Shown here piece by piece: positions 33,110 to 40,664 of a stretch of DNA of 64,000 nucleotides (its first letter is position 1; the number at the start of each line of letters is the position of its first letter). The stretch lies in assembly GCF_004118325.1 (NCBI RefSeq), contig NZ_RDFA01000003.1, positions 248,001-312,000 of the forward strand, in the 5' to 3' direction. The notes beneath the pieces are model-generated. The model worked only from the letters and a program-made list of their open reading frames with translations. It made no database searches and was not told where the DNA came from. Position numbers and translations under genes: made by a program. The stretch comes from Halorientalis pallida. GTDB lineage: Archaea > Halobacteriota > Halobacteria > Halobacteriales > Haloarculaceae.

Positions 33110-34522
33110 ATGACTGACGAGGACTACCGTACGGAGCGGGACAGTCTCGGCGAAATGCAGGTGCCGGCGGACGCCTACTGGGGCGCACAGACACAGCGTG
33201 CCGTGGAGAACTTCCCCATCTCCGACGTGACCTTCGGCCGTCGGTTCGTTCGCGCGCTCGGGATCGTCAAGAAGGCCGCCGCTCAGGCCAACGAGGACCT
33301 CGGCACCGTCCCCGAGGACAAGGCCGACTGCATCATCGAGGCCGCCGACGAGGTCATCGCCGGCGAGCACGACGACCAGTTCCCCGTGGACGTGTTCCAG
33401 ACCGGTTCCGGGACCTCCTCGAACATGAACGCAAACGAGGTCATCGCCAACCGCGCGACCGAGATCTACGGCGGCGAGATCGGTACTCGCGAGATCCACC
33501 CCAACGATCACGTGAACTTCGGTCAGTCCAGCAACGACGTGATTCCCACCGCGATGCACGTCGCCGCCCTAGAAGCCGTCCAGAAGGACCTGATCCCCGG
33601 ACTGGAGGTCCTGCGCGACGAACTCGAAGCCAAAGAGGAGGAGTTCGCCGACGTCGTCAAGACCGGCCGGACCCACCTCCAGGACGCCACGCCCGTCACG
33701 CTGGGCCAGGAGTTCGGCGGCTACCGCGCACAAGTCGAGAAGGGCATCACCCGGGCCGAGGACACGCGACACCACCTCGGCGAACTCGCGCTCGGCGGCA
33801 CCGCCGTCGGGACGGGCCTGAACACCCACCCGGACTTCCCCGAACTCGCCGCCGAGTACATGAGCGAGGAGACCGGTCTGGAGTTCCGCGAGGCCGACAA
33901 CCACTTCGAGGCACAGGCCGCCCACGACGCTATGTCCGAGGCCCACGGTGCCCTGCGAACCATCGCGGGCTCGCTCAACAAGATCGCCAACGACCTGCGC
34001 CTGCTGGCGTCGGGCCCGCGCAACGGGCTCGGTGAGATCGACCAGCCCGAGAACCAGCCCGGCTCGTCGATCATGCCCGGGAAGATCAATCCCGTGGTGG
34101 CCGAGGCGGTCAACCAGGTCCACAAGCAGGTCGTCGGCAACGACGCCGCGGTCTCGGCCGGCGCGGCCGAGGGTCAGATCGACCTCAACCTCTACAAGCC
34201 GGTGCTCGCGCACAACTTCCTACAGTCCGCGAAACTGCTCGCCAACGCCAGCGAGGCCTTCGGCGAGAAGTTCGTCCACAAGCTGGAAGCCGACGCCGAG
34301 CACTGCGAGGAGCGCGTCCAGCAGAGCATGGCGCTGGCGACCGCCCTCAACCCGGCCATCGGCTACGACAAGGCCAGCAAGGTCGCGAAGAAAGCTCTCG
34401 CCGATGGGAAGACGATCCGAGAAGTCGTCCTCGAAGAGGGGTATCTCGACGAGGACGAGGTCGACGACGTGCTCGACCCGATGAAGATGACCGAGACCGG
34501 CATCCTGTCGGCCGACGAGTAG
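33110..34522 (+). CDS. fumC: class II fumarate hydratase
   Basis: A 470-residue enzyme of the fumarase/aspartase superfamily, interconverting fumarate and malate in the TCA cycle. Visible: YWGAQTQRAVENFPIS, TGSGTSSNMNANEVIANRA, NFGQSSNDVIPTAMHVA, KTGRTHLQDATPVTLGQEF and the signature GSSIMPGKINPVVAEAVNQV. Class II fumarase is preferred to aspartase because of overall similarity and its sole copy here, but the two families are close. A TATA-like GCTTTTAGG at 33073-33081 supports the start at 33110. Confidence 0.92.
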   Translation: MTDEDYRTERDSLGEMQVPADAYWGAQTQRAVENFPISDVTFGRRFVRALGIVKKAAAQANEDLGTVPEDKADCIIEAADEVIAGEHDDQFPVDVFQTGSGTSSNMNANEVIANRATEIYGGEIGTREIHPNDHVNFGQSSNDVIPTAMHVAALEAVQKDLIPGLEVLRDELEAKEEEFADVVKTGRTHLQDATPVTLGQEFGGYRAQVEKGITRAEDTRHHLGELALGGTAVGTGLNTHPDFPELAAEYMSEETGLEFREADNHFEAQAAHDAMSEAHGALRTIAGSLNKIANDLRLLASGPRNGLGEIDQPENQPGSSIMPGKINPVVAEAVNQVHKQVVGNDAAVSAGAAEGQIDLNLYKPVLAHNFLQSAKLLANASEAFGEKFVHKLEADAEHCEERVQQSMALATALNPAIGYDKASKVAKKALADGKTIREVVLEEGYLDEDEVDDVLDPMKMTETGILSADE

Positions 34523-34606
34523 CGGGCGAGGGAAGCGAACCCGCCAAGCGCGCGAGCCGCGACGCAGGAGCCGCGAGCAAGCGGAGCCCTCCGACCGACC
34601 GGGAAC

Positions 34607-35407
34607 TCACTTCTCGCCCCCACCGGGCGTCAACATCCCGTCGCGGAGCTTGACGCTCCACTGGCCGTACCCCCAGTCCCAGCCGTCCGGTGTCGCGCTC
34701 GTCCGGAGGCGTCGCGGCAGGTCCGGATGTGGCTCGACGACCTCGACGAAGGCCACCTGTGGCGTGAGACAGACGATACAACTGGCCTCGCCCTTCGAGA
34801 AGGGGGAGCCGACGTGGGTGCCGACGTAGCCGTCGTCGTACTCCAGCGTTCGCGGGTCTTTCTGCTTGGGATCCCATCCCCAGACGAAGTCGGCCTCCGG
34901 GTTCGACTCGTTCCACCCTTTCCGGCCGTCCGGTTTCGGTTCCTCGAAGTGGGCGTCCTGGTGGAGCGTGTCCGCGGGGAACTCCGACGCGGACTCCGTC
35001 TCCGGTCGGTACCAGGTCGCGTCGTCCTCGCAGACCTTGCCGTTGTGCGTGTCGTACCAGCGACCCTCGTGGACGCCGGCCCAGGCCATCCAGTCCTCGG
35101 ACGAGTCGTACGACGACGGGTTCCGCAGAGCCGTCTCGATCTCGCCGACCGTGACCTCGACGCCGGCGAACTTCGCGTTCGATTTGGTCCTCGACCGCGC
35201 GGCGGCGTGTGCGTCCGCCAGTTTCTTCGCCAGTTCGCTGCGGCCGTACGTGACGTGTTTTGTCGTCTCGGATTTCTCCTTCCGTTTCCGGAGTGTGACC
35301 GCGTCGGAACGCACCTCGCTGTGGATTCCCTGGACGATCGCCCAGTAGTCCGAGTACTCCTCCGGGAAGACGTCCGATCCCCGATCGGTTTCGTTCGGAT
35401 CTGCCAC
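34607..35407 (-). CDS. unrecognised Trp-rich soluble protein
   Basis: A 266-residue protein with no signal or membrane segment. The N-terminal third is Lys/Arg-rich (SDAVTLRKRKEKSETTKHVT, KKLADAHAAARSRTKSNAKF); the rest is acidic and rich in Trp, Asp and Gly (SSEDWMAWAGVHEGRWYDTH, FVWGWDPKQKDPRTLEYDDG, GWDWGYGQWSVKL). A single Cys pair, CIVC, lies near residue 210. I do not recognise a family. A TATA-like TTATTTTTA near 35429-35437 gives a leaderless start. Lys content is higher than in its neighbours, which could indicate recent acquisition. Confidence 0.72.
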   Translation of the reverse strand: MADPNETDRGSDVFPEEYSDYWAIVQGIHSEVRSDAVTLRKRKEKSETTKHVTYGRSELAKKLADAHAAARSRTKSNAKFAGVEVTVGEIETALRNPSSYDSSEDWMAWAGVHEGRWYDTHNGKVCEDDATWYRPETESASEFPADTLHQDAHFEEPKPDGRKGWNESNPEADFVWGWDPKQKDPRTLEYDDGYVGTHVGSPFSKGEASCIVCLTPQVAFVEVVEPHPDLPRRLRTSATPDGWDWGYGQWSVKLRDGMLTPGGGEK

Positions 35408-35592
35408 AGTACTTTCAGATTTTTCTGTGTAAAAATAACCACTGGCGACTGGTTGCGTTCGTGGCAGTCGTCCGGACGACGGCGAGGGCCGCCTGCGTTC
35501 GGGTCAGTTTCAGCCGGTGGACGGGCGCAGCCGGGGCGGGGCTGGCGGACATCGCTCCCGGATCGTCCAGTAGATTAATCATTTAGAGTGAC

Positions 35593-35614
35593 AAGTATCA
35601 TCCGGGTAATACTT
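35593..35614. promoter_or_regulatory. inverted repeat upstream of the 7TM histidine kinase
   Basis: AAGTAT-N10-ATACTT is a perfect 6-bp inverted repeat within an AT-rich stretch (35575-35618) of the 242-bp gap 35408-35649. Its right arm overlaps the TATA-like AATACTTTT about 35-40 nt before the kinase ATG at 35650, so a bound protein would interfere with transcription. Confidence 0.4.
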
Positions 35615-35649
35615 TTCAGGTCGGGCGTCGAACACGTGCACAGACCGAC

Positions 35650-37410
35650 ATGGTCTGGTGGTTGAGTCCGCACGCGGTGTTGACGGTGCTGTCGACGGTC
35701 CTGGGGGTCGGCGTGACAGTGTTCTCGCTCCGGAACCGGCGCGTCGCCGGCGCAGTGCCGCTGGCGGCGTTGATGGGGGCTGCCAGCCTGTGGTCGGCGC
35801 TCGATCTGGTCGCGGTCCCGGTCTCGGGGATCGAGGGCAAGTTGGTGTTGAGCCGCCTCCAGATGTCACTCGCGCCCCTGGCGGTCCTGTGCTGGCTCTG
35901 GTTCGCGGTGGTGTACACGGGTCACGAGGAGTGGGTCAACCGGCGGAGCGTCCCGGCGTTGCTGGCGGAACCGGCGGCGTTCACGGCCGCGATCTGGGTA
36001 CTCGATCCGGCCCCGTTGCTCCGGTCGAATCCGACGCTCGAGGCGGCTGGAGGGCAACAGGTGCTTCGGTACGATCCGGGCCCGCTGTTCGAGGCGCACA
36101 TAGCCTACACCTACCTGCTGTTTCTGACGGGGGCGATCCTGCTCACGCGGCTGGTCGTCAACACTGAACGACTCTATCGCGACCAGAGCGTCGCGCTGTT
36201 GCTGGCGGTCTGTGGCCCGCTGGCCGCGAACGCCCTCTGGTTGCTCGGGCTCTTGCCCGCGGGGGTCGAGACGAACGTCGGCTTCGTGTTCACCGGTGTC
36301 GTCCTCGCGGTCGCGATCTTCCGCCAGCGGTTGCTGGAGATCGTCCCGATCGCCAAGGAGATCGCCCGGGAGGAACTCATCACCGAGATGGAAGACCGCG
36401 TGTTCGTTCTGGACGCCGACGACCGGATCGTCGACGCGAACCCATCCGCCAGGCGTCTCGTCGGGCGGGGGTCGATCGTGGGTGAACCGCTCTCGTCGGT
36501 CCTGCCCGAACTGGACGCCGAGTTGCGCGAGGGCGACACCGAGGAGCCCGGGTCGGTCCGGATCGCCGTCGACGGGATCGAGCGCGACTTCGACGTGCGC
36601 GTCGCTCGACTCCGCCGTGCGCACGGGCTGGTCGCCGGCCGTCTGGTGAGCCTCCGGGACGTGACCAGTCAGCGACGGCGCGAACAGCGGTTGAACGTCC
36701 TGATGCGCGTCCTCCGGCACAACCTCCGCAACGGGACGGCGGGCGTCATCGGGTACGCACAGGTGATCAGCCAGCAGGCCGACGACACGGAGGTCGCGAC
36801 GGCTGCCGACCGTATCCTCGCCCAGTCCTGGGAACTGTCCGACCTGAGCGATCAGGCACGGGAGATCGCCACCGTCCTCGAACACGGGGACGAGACCCGG
36901 ACCGTACACGACCTGCCGACGGTCGTCACCGACGCCGTCGGGGAGGTGACCGAGGAGTACCCGGAAGTCGACGCGGAGACGGCCGTCCCGGAGGACGCGT
37001 CCGCGCTGGCCGTCGAGTCGTTCCCGACGGCGGTGAGCCAGCTGGTCGAGAACGCCTGCGAGCACAACGACGACGAGAACCCCTGGCTCCGGGTGACCGT
37101 CGACACCTACGAGCGCGACGGCCACGGATGGGTCCGCCTGCTCGTCGTCGACAACGGGCCTGGAATCCCGGAAGCCGACGTGACCGCGCTGGAACAGGGC
37201 TACGAGACGGCGCTGGAACACGGGAGCGGACTGGGGCTGTGGATCGTCAAGTGGATCGCCGAGTTGTCCGGCGGCACCGTCTCGTTCCCGGAGACGGACC
37301 ACGGCGGCGCAGTCGCCGTCTCGCTCCCCCGGACCGAACAGTCCCGGGCGGACGACGGCCGCGCCAGTGTCGGCCCCGAATCGAACGGTCAGCAGTCGGG
37401 GAAAAATTAA
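35650..37410 (+). CDS. membrane-bound sensor histidine kinase (7TM N-terminus, PAS, HisKA, HATPase)
   Basis: A 586-residue kinase. Residues 5-225 form about seven transmembrane helices as in the histidine-kinase 7TM sensor domain. A PAS-like domain follows (EDRVFVLDADDRIVDANPSA, about 248-267). The phosphoacceptor helix contains LRHNLRNGTAGVIGYA with His near 357, and the ATPase domain has an N-box LVENACEHND and G-boxes VVDNGPGIPE and GSGLGLWIVKWIAE. No response regulator is adjacent. It is followed by a GNAT gene after a 43-nt gap. Confidence 0.88.
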   Translation: MVWWLSPHAVLTVLSTVLGVGVTVFSLRNRRVAGAVPLAALMGAASLWSALDLVAVPVSGIEGKLVLSRLQMSLAPLAVLCWLWFAVVYTGHEEWVNRRSVPALLAEPAAFTAAIWVLDPAPLLRSNPTLEAAGGQQVLRYDPGPLFEAHIAYTYLLFLTGAILLTRLVVNTERLYRDQSVALLLAVCGPLAANALWLLGLLPAGVETNVGFVFTGVVLAVAIFRQRLLEIVPIAKEIAREELITEMEDRVFVLDADDRIVDANPSARRLVGRGSIVGEPLSSVLPELDAELREGDTEEPGSVRIAVDGIERDFDVRVARLRRAHGLVAGRLVSLRDVTSQRRREQRLNVLMRVLRHNLRNGTAGVIGYAQVISQQADDTEVATAADRILAQSWELSDLSDQAREIATVLEHGDETRTVHDLPTVVTDAVGEVTEEYPEVDAETAVPEDASALAVESFPTAVSQLVENACEHNDDENPWLRVTVDTYERDGHGWVRLLVVDNGPGIPEADVTALEQGYETALEHGSGLGLWIVKWIAELSGGTVSFPETDHGGAVAVSLPRTEQSRADDGRASVGPESNGQQSGKN

Positions 37411-37453
37411 GTCTGCAGAGTCCCGTGAAGAAATCGCAGGTAGGTGGGTACGA

Positions 37454-38062
37454 GTGACGGATCAAACGCAGACGTCGACACACGGGCCGGCTGTCGAACA
37501 GATCGTCGAACTCAGCGACGCGGCACTCCTGAAGGGGATGTGGACTGCGGACGACCTCCGGCGGCAGATCGACCTCTCCGACCGACACCTCTGGGTCGCC
37601 CTCGCCGATGGTGGCGAGGTGGCCTATCGGGAGCTCGGGACACAGGACGACGCCGAAATCGGGCGGGAAGTACTCGGTTTTACCCTGACCTGCGTCCACA
37701 CCTACGAGGAACTCGACGCCGAGTTGCAGGTCCCGGTCGAAGAGTTGTTCGACCGTGAGGACTGCCCCGTCGGGATGTTCAAGTCGCTGGTCGTGAAGCC
37801 CAGCGCCCGCGACCGGCGGCTCGGGACGGAACTGGGTCTGCGGGCTATCGGCGAGACGTTCGTCGACGACGAACGGGTCGACGAGGCCATCGCCGTCGCC
37901 TGGGTCCGGGAGAACAACGTGGCGAACCTCGAACTGGTCGAGACCTACGGCGAGTTGATCGCCGAGTACGAGGAGTACTACGGCGAGGGCCGGGACTGTC
38001 CGGAGTGCCCCGGCGAGAACTACTGTGGCTGTACGTTCCGGATCTACCGCGCGCCCTTCTAG
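37454..38062 (+). CDS. GNAT-like acetyltransferase with a C-terminal four-Cys cluster
   Basis: A 202-residue protein from a GTG start preceded by GGTAGGTGGG. The GNAT core has FKSLVVKPSARDRRLGTELG (about 113-132) and AIAVAWVRENNVANLELVET. The tail CPECPGENYCGC has Cys182, 185, 191 and 193, a likely Zn or Fe-S site uncommon in GNAT enzymes. It follows the 7TM kinase on the same strand and may be co-transcribed. The substrate is unknown. Confidence 0.78.
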   Translation: MTDQTQTSTHGPAVEQIVELSDAALLKGMWTADDLRRQIDLSDRHLWVALADGGEVAYRELGTQDDAEIGREVLGFTLTCVHTYEELDAELQVPVEELFDREDCPVGMFKSLVVKPSARDRRLGTELGLRAIGETFVDDERVDEAIAVAWVRENNVANLELVETYGELIAEYEEYYGEGRDCPECPGENYCGCTFRIYRAPF

Positions 38063-38631
38063 TTGTCCGGCAGTTTCTCAGCGAGTTTTCCCATCGTCGT
38101 CGCCAGCTGGTCGCCCGTGGCCTCGGAGCCGTCCATCTCGAACTGGCCGTCCTCGTAACCCGAGACCGGGTCGAGCTGGCCGGTCGTCAGCGCGGTCAGG
38201 GTGTTTGCCGGCCCGCGGATTTCGAGGTCGGGGGTCTCGGCCAGTCCTGCCCCGCCCGAGACCGTCCCCGCGTCGGCGTCGAGTTCGAGGTGGCTGGCCA
38301 TCGGCGCGTCGGTCGCCTCGAAGTTCACCGTCGTGTCTTCGTCGATCGACTGTTGCACGTCGGGGCTGAACTGGGCCAAGAGTTCGACGCCCTGCCACTG
38401 GAGTTCCTGGAACTGATCGACCGTCTCGGGGTTCTCCGTGGCGAATTCGGCCACGTCCACGTCGCCGACGCGGTCGATCACGTCGGAGAGTAGCAGTGGG
38501 TTCTCCAGGGCCAGCAGCTCGACCTCGCCGTCGAGGTCGTCCAGTACTGCGGGCAGTTCCTCTGTGAGTTCGTCTGTCGGCAGTTCCAGTACGCGTTCGA
38601 CCTCGTCGGCGAGTTCCTCGGTGTCGGTCAC
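38059..38631 (-). CDS. SCP2-like sterol-carrier-domain protein
   Basis: A 190-residue acidic protein from a GTG start. The N-terminal half is helical and Glu/Asp/Leu-rich (ELPAVLDDLDGEVELLALEN). The C-terminal half (about 98-185) resembles an SCP2 domain: TVSGGAGLAETPDLEIRGPA, NTLTALTTGQLDPVSGYEDG, QFEMDGSEATGDQLATTMGK. SCP2 domains bind hydrophobic ligands such as acyl-CoA or lipids. The gene ends in a 4-bp overlap with the convergent GNAT gene. Confidence 0.75.
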   Translation of the reverse strand: MTDTEELADEVERVLELPTDELTEELPAVLDDLDGEVELLALENPLLLSDVIDRVGDVDVAEFATENPETVDQFQELQWQGVELLAQFSPDVQQSIDEDTTVNFEATDAPMASHLELDADAGTVSGGAGLAETPDLEIRGPANTLTALTTGQLDPVSGYEDGQFEMDGSEATGDQLATTMGKLAEKLPDN

Positions 38632-38775
38632 GGTTTCGGTTCACGACCGACCGGAAAGTGTGTGTCTCGTCGGTTCCGAGGCGATTTATGCGTGGGCTGG
38701 CCACGGGACGGCCGGTCGGGTACGAACTGACCGGAAGGGTGCGTTTTTTGACCGCCGGCCTCGCAGGTTCGGGCA

Positions 38776-40653
38776 ATGACTGACGCGGACGCCTTCGACT
38801 ACGAGGAACTGGGGCTGGTGGCCGGCCTGGAGATCCACCAGCAACTCGACACCGAGACCAAGCTGTTCTGTGCCTGTCCGACCGAAATTCGCGAACCCGA
38901 GGAGTCCACGCGGCGGTTCACCCGCTACCTCCACCCCACCAAGTCCGAACTGGGCGAGATCGACGAGGCCGCCCTCGAAGAGAGCCAGGTCGAACGCGAA
39001 TTCGAGTACCTGGCCTACGACACGACCTGTCTGGTCGAGGAGGACGACGAACCGCCACACCGCGTCGACGAAGAGGCACTCGCGACGAGCCTGGAGATCG
39101 CCCAGCTCCTCGACATGCAGGTGGTCGATCAGGTCAACGTCATGCGCAAGATCGTCGTCGACGGCTCGAACACCACGGGCTTCCAGCGATCGATGATGGT
39201 CGCCAACGACGGCCGGATCGAGACTTCCGAGGGCCCGGTCGGCATCGAGGACATGCTGCTGGAAGAGGAGTCCTGCCAGCGCGTCGAAGAGACCGACTCG
39301 GGCGTGCGGTTCAGCCTCGACCGACTGGGGATTCCGCTGGTCGAGATCGGGACGAAACCCGACATCCGCTCGCCCGAACAGGCCAAGGAGGCGGCAAAGC
39401 GGATCGGGATGCTCCTGCGCTCGACCGGCCACGTCAAGCGCGGTCTGGGCACGATCCGCCAGGACGTGAACGTCTCCATCGCCGACGGCGCGCGCATCGA
39501 AATGAAAGGCGTCCAGAGCCTCGACGACATCGACGACCTGGTGCGCAACGAGGTCCGCCGACAGGTCGAACTCGTCGACATCGCCGACGAACTGGCCGAA
39601 CGCGACGCCGCTGTGGGCGAACCGCAGGACGTGACCGACGTGTTCGAGGACACCGATTCGGGTGTCATCGGCGGCGCGCTCTCGTCGGGCGGCGTCGTGC
39701 AGGCGGTCCTGCTGGAGGGATTCGACGGCCTGGTTGGCCGGGAGATCCAGCCCGACCGCCGGCTCGGGACCGAGTTCTCCGATCACGCCAAGCGCCACGG
39801 CGCGGGCGGCATCTTCCACACCGACGAACTGCCGGCCTACGGTGTCACCGAGGCCGAAGTCGACTCGCTCCGCGAGGCCGTCGGCGCCGGCCCGGCGGAC
39901 GCGGTGGCCATCGTCGCGGACGACCCCGAGACGGCCGAGTTGGCGATCGAGGCCGTCGCCGAGCGCGCCGAGACGGCGATGGACGGCGTGCCCGAGGAGA
40001 CCCGGGACGCCAACGAGGACGGGACCTCGCGCTACCTCCGGCCGCTCCCGGGTGCGGCGCGGATGTACCCCGAGACGGACGTGCCGCCGGTCGAACCCGA
40101 TCCCGAGGAGGTGGAGACGCCCGAGTTGCTCACCGAGAAGGTCGAGCGCTACGTCGAGGAGCACGGACTCGGCGAGGGCGTGGCCGAACAGGTGGCCTAC
40201 GGCCGTCGCTGGGAACTGTTCGAGGCGGCCGTCGAGACGGGCGTGGACGCGAACCTCGCGGCCCGCACGGTCGAGTCCGACGTGACCGAACTCCGTCGGG
40301 ACGACGTGCCGGTCGAGAACCTGACCGACGACCACTTCCTGGGCGTGTTCGACCTGCTAGCCGACGACGAAGTCGCCAAGGAGGGCGTGCCGGACCTCCT
40401 GACCGCGCTCGCGGAGAACCCCGAACTCTCCGCGGCCGAGGCCGCCCAACAGGAGGACCTGGGCAGTGCCGCCGAGGACGAAGTGCGGGAGGCCGTCGTC
40501 GAGGTCGTCGAGCGCAACGCCGACCAGGTCGAAGACGAGGGGATGCAGGCCTTCTCCGGGCTGATGGGTGAGTGTATGGGTGCCCTGCGCGGACAGGCCG
40601 ACGGCGACCTCGTGAGCGAAGTGCTTCGTGAGGAGATCCAGAAGCGAGCCTGA
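38776..40653 (+). CDS. gatE: Glu-tRNA(Gln) amidotransferase subunit E
   Basis: A 625-residue GatE of the archaea-specific GatDE complex, which converts Glu-tRNA(Gln) to Gln-tRNA(Gln). Visible: GLVAGLEIHQQLDTETKLFC near the N-terminus, DGSNTTGFQRSMMVANDGRI, GIPLVEIGTKPDIRSPEQAK, RQDVNVSIADGARIEMKGVQ, an AspRS-like GAD insert around DRRLGTEFSDHAKRHGAGGI, and the YqeY-like C-terminal tail (about 480-625). GatD is encoded outside this window. Confidence 0.95.
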   Translation: MTDADAFDYEELGLVAGLEIHQQLDTETKLFCACPTEIREPEESTRRFTRYLHPTKSELGEIDEAALEESQVEREFEYLAYDTTCLVEEDDEPPHRVDEEALATSLEIAQLLDMQVVDQVNVMRKIVVDGSNTTGFQRSMMVANDGRIETSEGPVGIEDMLLEEESCQRVEETDSGVRFSLDRLGIPLVEIGTKPDIRSPEQAKEAAKRIGMLLRSTGHVKRGLGTIRQDVNVSIADGARIEMKGVQSLDDIDDLVRNEVRRQVELVDIADELAERDAAVGEPQDVTDVFEDTDSGVIGGALSSGGVVQAVLLEGFDGLVGREIQPDRRLGTEFSDHAKRHGAGGIFHTDELPAYGVTEAEVDSLREAVGAGPADAVAIVADDPETAELAIEAVAERAETAMDGVPEETRDANEDGTSRYLRPLPGAARMYPETDVPPVEPDPEEVETPELLTEKVERYVEEHGLGEGVAEQVAYGRRWELFEAAVETGVDANLAARTVESDVTELRRDDVPVENLTDDHFLGVFDLLADDEVAKEGVPDLLTALAENPELSAAEAAQQEDLGSAAEDEVREAVVEVVERNADQVEDEGMQAFSGLMGECMGALRGQADGDLVSEVLREEIQKRA

Positions 40654-40664
40654 GACACCCGTCG

